Positions 1-9,929 of a DNA stretch of 64,000 nucleotides are shown here, in pieces (position 1 is the stretch's first letter; each line of letters begins with the position of its first letter). Under the pieces are notes generated by a model. The model was not told the origin of the DNA and did no database searches. It saw only the letters and a program-made list of their open reading frames with translations. The position numbers and the translations under genes are program-made. This DNA is from Gymnopus androsaceus JB14 (Eukaryota; Basidiomycota; Agaricomycetes; Agaricales; Omphalotaceae): assembly GCA_009733575.1 (NCBI GenBank), contig ML769431.1:62001-126000 (forward strand). Reading direction: 5' to 3'.

Positions 1-202
1 TGGGTGGACTGACATTTCACTCGCAGAAGCCATTCGAATAAAGATGACAATAATAATTACAAATATTCTCCCTTTATCCTTTTATCCGATTTACTCTTTA
101 ACCGGGACGGGACGTCTGGAACAACAGCGGGCTGACGTTTTTGGGGACTCGAGCTGAACCCATAAGTAGCTGCGGGTTTTGCGGTTTTCTCATACGTTGG
201 CT

Positions 203-897
203 ATGTCTACGCTACATATCACGGACGGCATCAACCCAAGAGTCAACAGCAGCCATCTGCGAGAATTCATGCATAAATTTGTGCTGCTACCTTGCATGGT
301 CCAATGGGTGCGTTCGTCCGCATTCAGGCAGCGTTTGCTGATTTTTGGATGTAGGAGGACAAAGAATTGGGCATGATGGATGTGACAGCGGCCGATAAGG
401 CTATGGTATCCGTGAATACATTGCGATTGGAAAAACAGGTAAAAAAAACTGGCGCCTTGTGAGATCGTTATATTGTTGACATCTTCTTACTAGGTATTGC
501 ACGACAAGAGCAAATTTGTTGAAGTTCTTGGACAAGTCTACCAACCGAGTTTCGGAGAGGTGACTATTTTAGCCGTTAGATTGACGAACCTTGGTGAAAA
601 CTTTGGTGAGCTGTCTACGATTGGTATTCATTACCCTACTGACCAATTTCTTATTCAGATTTGGATATGGCGAACAAGGTTATCAGATTCACGCATGACT
701 CGCATTTTAGGCAGATTTTTAATCCGCATGGTATGTATATTGTAACAGCCCTGGCTATGCATATCTGATTGGTTGCAGGTTCTACGGCTAATCCTATCCT
801 CCTTTCACCGGGCCAACCATCGACGCCTCAACCCTCACCGCCTGGTAATGGCTTGGATAATTTGAGTATGCCGGTGCCGGATGCCAACGAGGTATAA
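203..897 (+). CDS. RFA3: Replication factor A subunit 3 (RPA14-like)
   Basis: Small OB-fold subunit of the RPA single-stranded DNA binding trimer, acting in nuclear replication and repair. Five exons can be spliced by canonical sites: 203-307, 355-438, 494-605, 659-730 and 779-897, total 492 nt, giving 163 residues in one frame. The N-terminus reads NPRVNSSHLREFMHKFV, close to the usual Rpa3 start, and the middle reads KFVEVLGQVYQP followed by LDMANKVIRFTHD near residue 120, the usual end of the fold. The last 30 or so residues are a Pro/Ser-rich tail (STPQPSPPG) beyond the typical length of about 110-120 residues. Start chosen at the ATG before the conserved N-terminus. Family assignment is from recalled motifs, reasonably sure. 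Confidence 0.75.
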
Positions 898-1237
898 GTT
901 CCTGTAATGGGTTTTGGTCAAATGCAAGCATAGAAATAAACAATGTTTTTACCTCTTGGGTACCTATTTGAGTTTGCGTTTGCTGTGGGATCTGAAGCTT
1001 TCGCTCTGTCTGTGTTTGTGACCGGAGCTTTCGGTCTGGCTTTCCCTTGGTTTGGGACCTGAGCTTGCTTCCTGCCGCGCAAGTGTTCCGGCCAGCCTTC
1101 CGCGCGGATTTATTTGAAGATTTAGCAACCAGGGCATCGATGGATCGCAAAAAGTCGTCCACAGTGTAAAGAAGCTTGGTAGGGTCGCGAAGACGTGGAC
1201 TTTTCGCCATTCGAGTGGTGGGTTGGTTTTGTTTCAA
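794..1237 (-). CDS. Possible small basic protein, convergent with RFA3
   Basis: Open frame of up to 147 codons opposite the 3' end of RFA3. A second ATG at 1210 gives a start MAKSPRLRDPTKLLYTVDDFL. The middle is Gln/Lys/Arg-rich with a repeated KLRSQT motif. I do not recognise a family. The part overlapping the RFA3 exon is probably not coding; a splice donor GTACCC near 962 could end the exon earlier. It may be a lineage-specific gene or chance. Confidence 0.25.
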   Translation of the reverse strand: MKQNQPTTRMAKSPRLRDPTKLLYTVDDFLRSIDALVAKSSNKSARKAGRNTCAAGSKLRSQTKGKPDRKLRSQTQTERKLQIPQQTQTQIGTQEVKTLFISMLAFDQNPLQELIPRWHPAPAYSNYPSHYQAVRVEASMVGPVKGG

Positions 1238-1408
1238 AGACTCATTACTGGGTAGGAGATTTATACGATTTGTTTGCGGTATTTTCTTGGTTGAGCGGTT
1301 CTCGCGGGCCTCACAAAAAGGAAAAATGAAATAACAGGAGATAGGGATTGCAATCAGAAAGGAACAGTGGTTTTACAGCTCGTACAGTAAGTGATAAAGT
1401 AACAGTCT

Positions 1409-2030
1409 TCACCGGACACCAAGCTGAGACATCCGGTCCTCTAGATCATTGCTAGCTGCAGTTTGTCCAGGAGGCAAGATAAGTGCAAGAGGGGGACTAC
1501 CAGGGACGCGGTCGTACGACGCTCGATATGCAGCCAAGGCATAGTCAAATCGTGAAAACAATCTTTGATGGCTGCTAGAGAGGCCTTCGGTGTACGGCCT
1601 TGCTTCACTCCACCTGAACCGGAAGTCAGCAAAATACACAGTGGAGGTGAAAAGGGTACCTACCAGTCCCCGAAGATACCGACACGAGAACCCGCAAAGA
1701 CCACATAATAATTACGACTGCTACGGATTGGCTGAACTATGCCGTCTGGATGAGGGATACCGGCAGGATAGGTGGGAGCAGCAAGAGAAGGAGTGCTGGG
1801 CGAGGACGGAGTAGAAGGAGGGCTGAGTGAGACCGATGGGGTCGCTGGAACGGTTGTAGAAGCCGTTGACTGGGGTGTTGGGGCCCTGCGAGTCCGTCAA
1901 GCACTGGCAGAGGAGGAGCCGGCAGTAGTGTTTCGAGACGAGCGTTGGGTTGTGGATGAGACCGGCGTATATCGCGATGGAGTCGCCGGAAGTCTAAACA
2001 CTGAGGTGGTTGTAATCACATCTGCTAGAG
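1409..2030 (-). pseudogene. Decayed gene with viroplasmin/RNase H1 N-terminal-like end
   Basis: Two minus-strand exons join across a 50-bp intron (1614-1663). The joined end reads YYVVFAGSRVGIFGDW then WSEARPYTEGLSSS and FDYALAAYRASYDRV. This matches the pattern of the small viroplasmin/RNase H1 N-terminal domain (Y-x-V-x-x-G-x-x-x-G-I-F, W-x-x-A-x-P, F-x-x-x-x-x-A-x-x-x-Y) that sits at the C-terminus of many agaricomycete proteins. Upstream is a Ser/Thr/Pro-rich linker, typical for such proteins. An in-frame TGA near 1898 interrupts the linker (SSSASA stop RTRRAPTPQ) and no ATG is in frame upstream, so the copy is probably broken or its start lies in an exon I cannot see. Domain call is from pattern memory. 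Confidence 0.45.
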
Positions 2031-2451
2031 CATACAGAATACACAACTTGGAAATTAAGAAAAAAACACTGACCATTGTGACGTTCGATGGTGATTTCGG
2101 CTTCAGTATCTACACACTGAGGATTAGAAATTGGAGATGAGAGGTAGATTAGACCTTACCATCGCTATATTCGATGCGAGCTTGAAAGCGGCATCTGTGG
2201 GACATGGGGATAATAAACTTAAAAAAAAGATAAACCAGTCTTTGGGTGAAAATCGACTGATGAGATCACAATCAATTATTGACTGTCTTTGGGAAATAAT
2301 CAGTTATCCAAATGGGGCCGGCTACTGATTGTCCGAGCAACGGAGATCTAACAGGAAAGTAGGGGATAACAAAAAAAAGATTAGCCTTCAACATTGGAAA
2401 TAAATAAAAAGAGAGAGGAACTTTCACCTTTCACTCGTACAACCTCCAGAA

Positions 2452-5323
2452 ATGGGCAAGCGCGTTTTTGTGAAGAAGCGCCTAAATTTCCTCCAGGGAT
2501 TGCTGCCCGACTATGTTCTTAAAAAGGGTGAAGACCGGGATGCGTTCGTGGACCAGTCTATCTCCCGCTTTCTCAGAAGATTCCCAGTCTCGTTACCAAT
2601 GGATAAAGATCCTACCGAGGAAGCGTTGAAGCAGGTAAATGATGACGCACCGGAGTTTGAGGAGCCTCTTGGTGCAGGGGACTTTGCGGAGGAGACCAGG
2701 AAACGGAATGAGCGATGTGGGAAGGAAGAAATCCTGGCAACAGTGAGTAACGTTTACGCGTATTGTCACAAAGTCACACTCCTGACTCACGTTTACTAGC
2801 AAATTCGTACTTGGCTTCGTTGGCACGGTAAAAAGAAGAGCAAACCGGGGATGAAGGTCCAGAAGAAGGACTTCAAGATGACTCCGGAGGTTGTTATTAT
2901 AGCGAGATTAACTGGTGTTGGGATCACGAAACCTCGACGTCGTGGGGCACATATTTTGTGGGCGGCGGATAATCAGGAGCAAATGGAGGAGTTGCGAAAG
3001 GAAAAAGCAGAAACGGATGCATCTTTCGAAGCTAATATCTCCACTGCCGAAAATTCAGTTCTCCTTCCTTCCACTGTTCCCTCTGCTCCAATTGCCGAGA
3101 ATACTTCTTCTAATCCTGACTCTGCCGCTGCCGAAAATCCAACAGTCCTGCCCTTGAATGTTCCCTCTGCTTCAACCACGGAGACAAACGCGGAACCATC
3201 TCATTCTTCTAGTCACGACTCTGGTGGCTCTGCTACTCAGGAAGACTCAAACGCTCTTTCTCCTCCTGTTGGAGCACCCGGTGTAATCTCTACTCCAGAC
3301 GCTGGCTCCCATACAGGTTCTGGGACAAAGAAAACTAAGAAGAAGAAGAAGAAGGGGGATGCAGGAGATCAAGGCAAAGATGAGGAGGAGGGTAAGAAAA
3401 GGCGGAAGTCCAATAGGGGGGCAGCCGACTTTCAAGCTGCAGCCAGTCGTGGATACGACGCTTTGTCGCCGGAGGAAAAGGAGCTTTGGGAAGACCTCAG
3501 CGAAGAAGATTTCAAGAGTCGTATGTCTGAATATGTCAATTTGCTCACGGGAGATGCACCTACATCGCCAGAATCTCGTCAAAGGTACACTCATCTTGTT
3601 CTTGCGTGTTGTTGTTACTGAATCTACTTGATAGGGCCATTGATGTACTTCCCCAGTTGGTTCAGAAGTTTTTAGACTTAGTAACGGAGTACACGGGCAT
3701 GACTACGGGTTTCTGGGCAGCAGGTCCTGAGCCGAAGTATGGGGGCAAGCCTAATGTTATATTGTAAGTGATTACCCATATAGTTTATGTTGAGAACTCA
3801 CTCGAATTTGCAGTGCTTACTCTGGAGGTACACCGGGACCTGCAGGTATGCATTTTGGGAGAGCGTATCGGAACGAATGGAAGGAAATTGTTGTACCTCT
3901 TATCGGGAAATTTCTACGCAAAGTTTACAGTGAGTGTGCCAATTATAATTGATTGTATTGTCACTGACAATCTTGCAACCGAATTAGGTATCGAAGAGTG
4001 CCGTTCGCGTGCTCTTGGAACGGACAATACGTTACAGAAGGATATCGCAGGCGAGGATGGTCAAGCAGCTGAGGAGATCAAAACTTCTATTCAAGTGGAT
4101 GCAGTTGAAGGTTGGGATGATGGCCAGATGAGAACGAATTCTGTATCGGAAGGCCTTACAGGTGATCGTCCTGGTCCATCTGTGCCTTCAGAGGCTGACT
4201 TGAACGCTCCTTCGACACCTCCTACCGATACACATTCTGAACCTGCGGAGCCGATTGATTTTGACTTTAATGCGCCTTCATCACCTGTAGATCCTTCACC
4301 TCTGCCTGGTTCTTGTTGGGCTTCTTTGGGCCAATCTCAGGCTCCACCAGTAACTCCTTCTCCTACCCGTCGTGCTACTGTGGACCAGCGAGCTCGTACT
4401 GCTCAGCTTTCCATGCCTTGTCATGGGGACGCAGGCTTGGGCTCGCCCACGCCGCCTTCACGAACTCTTCCTCTTCATGACTCGTTGGTACCTCTGCCTA
4501 GATTCCCGTCTCCAGATGATGTAACCGACATGTTGGGCCATGTTCCGAGCGATGCTCGGGAGGACAGCGTCATTGTGGGCAATTCTGCGAAAGAGGGTGG
4601 CGAAGAGACTTCATCAAAGAGGGGAACAAAACAAAGGCAACGTCGATGGTGGCATTACGATCTACCAAACGGTCGGCGCCGTCTACAGATTTGTCTGTCA
4701 CAGAAACGACGAGGGCTTCAAAGGGAATGGGCGGAAAAGATGGCGGAAAAGATACCGTTAGTACTCCAAAGACTTTGACGATCACCAAATGCCCGAAGAA
4801 CGCCCCGACATGGATTGAAAACACTTTGGAGTTGTGTACTGCAGTTGGTGGCGGGGATGCAAAGTGGGTAGGCTTCGTGAACATCTGGATGGCCTTGCAA
4901 AAGAAAAAAGGCTTCGACGGAGAAGGGAGACTGGGAGGGAGTGGACGACCCAAAGCCATTTCAGATTGGTTACAGCGAAAATGTCCTGCTGCATTTCGTC
5001 CCTTGACCTTTGACATGAAATTATACACTAACGCGTTCCGAACGTGGTGGCGAAGCTTGCAACCGGAGGCTCGAGAGGATGGCGAGGGAGAGGGTTTCTT
5101 GATGCTGAGTCGGCCAGATGTTGTGGACTGGAGCGGGCTTGAACTTTTCGGGATCAACGGGATTGTCAGTATCGTTGCGGGGCTGGCCTGGTGGAGGGAG
5201 AAGGTTTACGGGCTTCCCAGTGCGGAGCATTGTCAGCGCAAGTTCAAGGAGGAGGAGATGCAAAAGTTCGAGGAAGCATTGGACGATGTTACTTACGTTT
5301 TCGGGGAGCTCAAACGCGTTTAG
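2452..5323 (+). CDS. Basidiomycete-specific multi-exon protein of unknown function, with a frameshift
   Basis: Exons 2452-2742, 2800-3584, 3635-3763, 3814-3929 and 3988-5323 join in frame by canonical introns of 49-58 nt. The N-terminal part (MGKRVFVKKRLNFL, then IRTWLRWHGKK) is followed by a Ser/Ala-rich linker with a lysine tract (KKTKKKKKKGD), a middle block (FLDLVTEYTGMTTGFWAAGP), a second low-complexity linker, and a Trp-rich C-terminal domain (WIENTLELC, GRPKAISDWLQRKC, NAFRTWWRSLQPE, GINGIVSIVAGLAWW). This C-terminal block is common in agaricomycete genomes, often in many copies; I know of no assigned function. The reading frame changes inside the second linker near 4630 (ACAAAACAAAG); one extra A there would restore it. 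A 47-nt intron at 4520-4566 is a weaker alternative. TA-rich sequence precedes the ATG. Confidence 0.6.
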
Positions 5324-5440
5324 AACTAGTTTTGTTTCGCTAACTTCAATAATGATTCATGTCTTTACTTTCAATATTTATTATTGGTACGCTAGCCAGA
5401 AGGATGCACACTAGATGGAAGAAGATACCTACATAATTAT

Positions 5441-5532
5441 GTTATAGTGGCTCAGTTGGAATGCGCGCAGTTTACAATCTTTAAAAGCAAATAAAAGCAA
5501 ATTCCTTGCGGGTTCGATTCCCCAAGTTGCGG
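5441..5532 (+). other. tRNA-like relic or SINE head with A and B boxes
   Basis: TGGCTCAGTTGGA at 5448-5460 fits a pol III A box and GGTTCGATTCC at 5511-5521 fits a B box, about 60 nt apart. The T arm can form a stem with a bulge (CTTG.GGG against CCCCAAG), but the acceptor ends GTTATAG and AGTTGCG do not pair and the anticodon arm is not convincing. Best read as a decayed tRNA or a tRNA-derived element rather than a working tRNA gene. Confidence 0.3.
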
Positions 5533-5637
5533 TTATTTTATTTAATGACTGTAGGCGCTCGGCACCGATTGAGCCGCAGTCCTCGTGATGGACAGAGTGG
5601 GTGATGTGCTCTGAGTTTGCTCTGCAAATTTTCGCCA

Positions 5638-5681
5638 GTCAATTCCCCTTCCTGTTGCATATGGGCTGAAGGGGAATTGAC
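5638..5681. repeat. Perfect 13-bp inverted repeat (hairpin) at truncated end of copia element
   Basis: GTCAATTCCCCTT at 5638-5650 is the exact reverse complement of AAGGGGAATTGAC at 5669-5681, with an 18-nt loop. It lies within the last codons of the integrase frame, where recognisable copia sequence stops. It may mark a rearrangement point or act as a terminator-like hairpin; only the repeat itself is certain. Confidence 0.6.
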
Positions 5682-6906
5682 CTACGGAGTTGCAAATAGG
5701 AAGCCACTACAGGTGAAGGATCAGATTCGATTTCTGATGTTACCTGACCTAGAGATGCGGTGAGATGTCGCAACTCATCACTTCCTTCTCCAAGTCTTTC
5801 AATGACGTCCCTGATCTTTTTGGTGGGTCGTCTGACTCGTTTCCCAGATACTTTGTCTGGTGCAATTGGTTCGGCAATCTCTTCTGGAACTGGTATGACA
5901 GGCTGTTCCGACTCGGTGACCGATGTTTCCAAATTTCCCAAATTTCCATCCTCCCCTTCAACGGGTTGGATCTGCCTGTCAGAGAAAACTATGTTTCTCT
6001 CCGTTGTGACAGTGTGACGTGTTGGCCAGTAGATGTAGTGACCATTCGATTCGGGTTCGAGTCCTATCCAGCGTCCTTCCTGAGCCTGTGGTTCCAATTT
6101 GCCGGGTTCCTTCTCTCGTTTGACATAAACAATACTGCCGAAGATTCGAAGATTAGTAATGTCCGGTTTAATACCAAACCGTTTCTCGTATGGAGTCGCC
6201 ATTCCAATGGCTTTCTTCGGCGTCCTGTTCCAAACATATACCGCGTATTTCATCATGAATCCCCAAAGCCATTTTGGGAGTCCTGATGAAATCAAAAGAC
6301 TTCGAACTGCATTAAGCAATGTTCGATGTGCGCGTTCCGCTATACCATTGTGTTCCGGGGTGTCGTGTACCGTGAGATGTCGTCGTGTCCCAATGCGTTC
6401 CAGATATGCCGTGAATTCATTACTGAGAAATTCTCCCCCTTGATCAGAGTGGAGAACTTTAACAGTTGTGCCGTATTGAGTTTGGAGACTTGTTTGGAGA
6501 ACCACGTACTGTGCGAATGACTCGTCCTTCGACTTCATTTGGGGTTCCTCCAACCAGTCAGTTGCTTCGTCAACTAGAGTCAGCGTGTAAGTGCAGTGGT
6601 TTACCGTCCTGACTTGTGATGGTCCCCACACGTCCATGTGGAAGACGTCTCCAAAATTCTCCGCACGTGGAGATGATCGCACCTGAGCGATAGGATACCT
6701 GGATGCTTTTCCAAGCATACAAGCGTGGCATTCTGGTTCGTCCATTTGCTTCGGATCCAATCCGATTCCACGAACCTGGTTGTCTCGAAACATATGCTTC
6801 ACGTAAGCATAGTTGAGGTGACCTAAGATGCAGTGTGCCTCGTAAAGAGATACCAATCTGCCGATCTTAGTCGAATAAGCGTGTTCCCGTGATGGGATTT
6901 GGTATA
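5639..6906 (-). pseudogene. Copia integrase region (GAG-pre-integrase plus DDE core), 3'-truncated
   Basis: Reads through LYQIPSREHAYSTKIGRL into a zinc-binding HHCC segment (AHCILGHLNY ... CHACMLGK) and a retroviral-type integrase core with Asp in FHMDVWGP, Asp in HSDQGGEF and Glu in PEHNGIAERAHR, all catalytic residues present. A basic segment (KRVRRPTKKIRDV) follows, and then the frame ends in unrelated sequence where the RT domain is expected. The frame is offset by one base from the gag-protease frame. Stand-alone expression would need a frameshift near 6908. It would insert cDNA into the genome in an intact element. Confidence 0.8.
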
Positions 6907-9101
6907 GTCCTGTTAATCTTTGGGATAACTCCCACGAGTTTCCCTTGGCAATCTCTGATCGTCATTTTACCATTTGCGGTATGGATGGCGTAACCATCAT
7001 CATCGAGTTTTCCCAGTGATACAAGTGTGTTGGGAGTATCTGGACATAGAAGGGTGTTGGGGAGCTTTAACATTCTTATTTCTTGTTCGAATGTTGGAAG
7101 TCCCAGATGGAGTGTGCCGGAGATGTTTGCCGTGAAGGTTTCCGCGTTAGCGGCCTGAATGACTCGTGTTGGAATTTCCCGTTGATTCCTGAGTTCGTCG
7201 GTGAGTGGCGTCATGTGGGTAGAGCATCCGGAGTCAAAAATAATTGCTCCATAACTGTGGGCTGCGGCGTAAGCGTGATCACCTTTTCCAACTCCTTCTT
7301 CGGTGTCATATCCAAATTTGAAGGAAGGAAAGAGATTAACGTCGACGTATACTTCCTCCTCCTCTTCATTGTTAAGAGTAAGAGGTGGCGGACTGTCGAC
7401 TTTAATGTTTTGCACTATACAGTTTTGATCGCTCGGTGATGAAAGAGCTAATTCGAATTTATCAGCTATTTCGGAAAAATCGAAAACAAGATTCCCATGC
7501 TTAGCGGGAATTTCGATTGCTGCCCATGATGACTCTGGTACTTCCTCAATCATAGATGAGGATGCCACTTCGCTGTTCTTCGGCCTATCTCTCCAGTTTC
7601 CATCTGACTTTTTCTTCTGCTTTTCTTTAGGAGCCTTCGTCTCCTTGGCCTCGTTGGCCTGACTGCGTTTCTCCGATGGACATTGATTCCCAAAGTGACC
7701 TTTACCTCCGCAGTTATAACAAACAGAGTCCTGGCGACTCGTTGATCCTCCACGGCCTTTGCCTCTGCCTCGGGAATTTCCCCTAAAGGAATTTCCACGA
7801 CCTCGGAAACCTCCTCTTCCCCTGTTACCGGCATAGTTTGCCGATTCCTTCTTGTGATCATGTCGCATTTGGTGTACCATTGATTCAGCACGAATGGTGG
7901 AAATAAGCTCGGCAGGACTGAGCTTCTTGTCTGCTTTCACGGAGAAAACAGCCAATGCGTTTATGGTGGCTTTGAAGGTGTCGGGGACAGAGGACATGAT
8001 GGTGTTGACGAATATATCGTCGTTGATATCGATTCCCCTAGTAGTGAGGTCGTCGCGGATGCTGATCATATCGTCCAAGTGTTTATTGACCTTGGATGGG
8101 TCCGAGCATCGCATAGTGTGGAGTCGTCTTTGTAAAAATGATTCAGTAAGAGCGTTTTTAGAATCATAATCAGCGAGTAAATTTTCCCACAACCGTTTCG
8201 TGTTGTCGTAGTTCCTATACCTTCGGAATATTCCATCCGATAACCTGCCAATGATAGCATTCAAAAGGTCGTTGTCCTTTTCTCTATCATTCTCCGTTGC
8301 GTCTGGATCCGTTGTTATATGTGGATTCCATTCGAAATAACGCTGGTAGCCAATAGATCTGACTGCGAATTCCACTCGAGTTTTCCACGTGTCCCAATTT
8401 AATCCGTCCGACTTTAAGGTTGTAACCTTATCAAAGGCTTTTAGTGCTTTAGACATATTGTCGTCGTCGGAATCTGATTCAAATGCCCCTGATGATTCAG
8501 ATCCTGAATCTGATGGAGATGAGGGTGGAGATCTTTGTGGAAGATTACTCGGTAAGGGCTGTGGAGTTTGCTGTGGAGATGGCTGTGGAGATGGATTCGG
8601 TGGAAGTGGAGGTGGTGTTTGCTGTGGCTCTTGTTTTGGTAACGAAACTGGAGCTGGTGAAGGAGTAGGTGCTGGAGTGGGATTAGATGAAGATGAGGCT
8701 GCGGCTTTCTGCTTGCCAGCTAGACGTTCGCTACGTCTTTTCTCCTGTCTTTTGTTTTCTGCGACTTTGATAAATTGTTCCTGAACAATATCAGGTAGAT
8801 CGGCGTAATCCGGTAATTCTGCAGTATATTTAGTATCCTTGTGGGGAGTATCGTACTGGTTTGGGCAAGGCTGTTTAGCACAAACAAACCACCTCTGGTC
8901 GCTTGGATTCCACCACCTGTCGCGGGTTTCGTCTTTATCCGCTATATGAGATTTCGAAGCGCAAGGTGCCTTCTGATCGGTGGCTGGTAATGGTAATGGT
9001 AGAGGCGCTGGTTTACTGCTGGATGCTGCGGCGGCGGCGGCTTGTCCTGATGATGTTCTGCGAGCTGCTGGTGCAGTAGGCCTAGGTTGTGACATCAACA
9101 A
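6867..9101 (-). CDS. Copia Gag-protease polyprotein
   Basis: A 744-residue frame. The N-terminal 210 residues are Pro/Ser/Ala-rich low complexity. Then comes a UBN2/gag-type capsid block (SDGLNWDTWKTRVEFAVRSI, RRLHTMRCSDPSKVNKHLDD, ELISTIRAESM), an Arg/Gly-rich stretch, the nucleocapsid knuckle CYNCGGKGHFGNQC (C-x2-C-x4-H-x4-C) and an aspartic protease with active-site motif DSGCSTHMT. The frame ends at a stop just before the integrase; skipping one base at AAC-AGG-A-CTA (about 6908) joins it to the integrase frame. That could be a mutation or, less likely, a programmed +1 shift. Gag packages element RNA in cytoplasmic particles. Confidence 0.85.
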   Translation of the reverse strand: MLMSQPRPTAPAARRTSSGQAAAAAASSSKPAPLPLPLPATDQKAPCASKSHIADKDETRDRWWNPSDQRWFVCAKQPCPNQYDTPHKDTKYTAELPDYADLPDIVQEQFIKVAENKRQEKRRSERLAGKQKAAASSSSNPTPAPTPSPAPVSLPKQEPQQTPPPLPPNPSPQPSPQQTPQPLPSNLPQRSPPSSPSDSGSESSGAFESDSDDDNMSKALKAFDKVTTLKSDGLNWDTWKTRVEFAVRSIGYQRYFEWNPHITTDPDATENDREKDNDLLNAIIGRLSDGIFRRYRNYDNTKRLWENLLADYDSKNALTESFLQRRLHTMRCSDPSKVNKHLDDMISIRDDLTTRGIDINDDIFVNTIMSSVPDTFKATINALAVFSVKADKKLSPAELISTIRAESMVHQMRHDHKKESANYAGNRGRGGFRGRGNSFRGNSRGRGKGRGGSTSRQDSVCYNCGGKGHFGNQCPSEKRSQANEAKETKAPKEKQKKKSDGNWRDRPKNSEVASSSMIEEVPESSWAAIEIPAKHGNLVFDFSEIADKFELALSSPSDQNCIVQNIKVDSPPPLTLNNEEEEEVYVDVNLFPSFKFGYDTEEGVGKGDHAYAAAHSYGAIIFDSGCSTHMTPLTDELRNQREIPTRVIQAANAETFTANISGTLHLGLPTFEQEIRMLKLPNTLLCPDTPNTLVSLGKLDDDGYAIHTANGKMTIRDCQGKLVGVIPKINRTIPNPITGTRLFD

Positions 9102-9140
9102 GGGTTATGTCCACAAATAAATGCGTCAATGGTTAAGGCC

Positions 9141-9153
9141 GGGGCCCATAACC
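9141..9153 (-). other. Primer binding site for half-tRNA initiator Met
   Basis: GGTTATGGGCCCC directly follows the LTR on the minus strand. Drosophila copia uses GGTTATGGGCCC, complementary to the 5' half of initiator tRNA-Met cut in the anticodon loop; the match indicates the same priming. Between it and the gag start lie about 40 nt of leader. Confidence 0.7.
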
Positions 9154-9155
9154 TA

Positions 9156-9516
9156 TTAGAGTTACGTTCCTAAATAGGAAGTAGCAGCAATAAGTCCACA
9201 CAGGACTTAGTAGTAGCGATCACGCAGATCGATGGGGGACGACGGTGTTATTACAGGGTATAGTACCTAAACTTATATACAGTCCTAAGTACAAACGATA
9301 TATCAGGCAAGTGGCTACTGCGTGAATATGTGTGGCTACTGTCCATACGGTAAAGTGGGTACTGCGAGAGAGCAAGTGGATACGGCAAGAGACTGAGTGG
9401 AGTCTGCGAGACGATAACAGTGGAGTGCATGGGATGGTGATACAAACAAGTGGAGACTACGAGAAAGTGTTCCATGTATAGTTCGATAGAATATATTTAC
9501 CTTTGATATTCCAACA
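9156..9516 (-). repeat. Copia 5' LTR
   Basis: On the minus strand the repeat begins TGTTGGAATATC, the classical copia LTR start, and ends about CTCTAATA next to the primer binding site, a length near 360 bp. No second LTR was found, so the right boundary relies on the primer site. The promoter and start of the element RNA should lie here. Confidence 0.65.
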
Positions 9517-9770
9517 CTCAGCCCCATACCATATACAGGTACGGCCGTAATTAATATGGGTCGTATTTTGTACAATGATCCCATACCTGTATCGTAATTT
9601 TTCTCCGAAAAATGGATACGGTATGGGTACTGAGTGCCTGGTGATATGTGCATGACTGTCCTGTACCTGTACCGTCTTTGGAAAGCCTTGATCCAATGAT
9701 GGTACAGTCACGGTCCTGTATTACGGTACCCATAAGCGTATCAATATGGATACGATGCCAAGCCCTAGAA
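9515..9770. repeat. CGGTAC/ATACGG-rich palindromic repeat next to the copia LTR
   Basis: Sequence built of variants of GGTACGG, ATACGGTA and CCATACC on both strands. Two arms face each other: CACTCAGCCCCATACC at 9515-9530 and GTATGGGTACTGAGTG at 9621-9636. A similar composition recurs at 44600-44770. The copia LTR begins at its very edge, so the retroelement probably inserted into or beside it. Confidence 0.5.
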
Positions 9771-9929
9771 ACCTAGTCTGGACTTGTCAAGGAGCCTCAG
9801 TAGAGTAATAACGGTGATCAAGACGTATCAAAATACGTTTACATTTGGTCGCTAGTAAAATGCAAGTTAGTTACATTTTGCCGAGCCTCGGCCGCAAGCG
9901 CGGGAAAAAACAAGTTACTTTGCTCACAC

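Larger units (their letters stand above)
5690..9516 (-). mobile_element. Truncated Ty1/copia retrotransposon (5' LTR, gag, protease, integrase; no RT)
   Basis: In minus-strand order: a 5' LTR starting TGTTGGAATATC at 9516, a primer binding site at 9153-9141, gag with a CCHC knuckle, an aspartic protease and a DDE integrase, which is the copia order. Sequence resembling the element stops just where reverse transcriptase should begin, and no RNase H or 3' LTR is seen before the neighbouring gene ends at 5323. The element therefore cannot move by itself. It abuts a CGGTAC-rich repeat at its LTR side. Confidence 0.85.

Noticed and set aside
4520..4566. A 47-nt intron explaining the frame change near 4630
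   Set aside because: It would restore the frame but replaces a plausible linker by a Cys/Trp-rich stretch; a one-base slip fits better. Not excluded.
4570..5263. Long minus-strand frames opposite the unknown multi-exon gene
   Set aside because: The plus strand has consistent splicing and a recognisable Trp-rich domain; the minus frames have no motif.
5441..5532. A functional tRNA gene
   Set aside because: Acceptor arms do not pair and no anticodon stem of proper size can be drawn, so only a relic is claimed.
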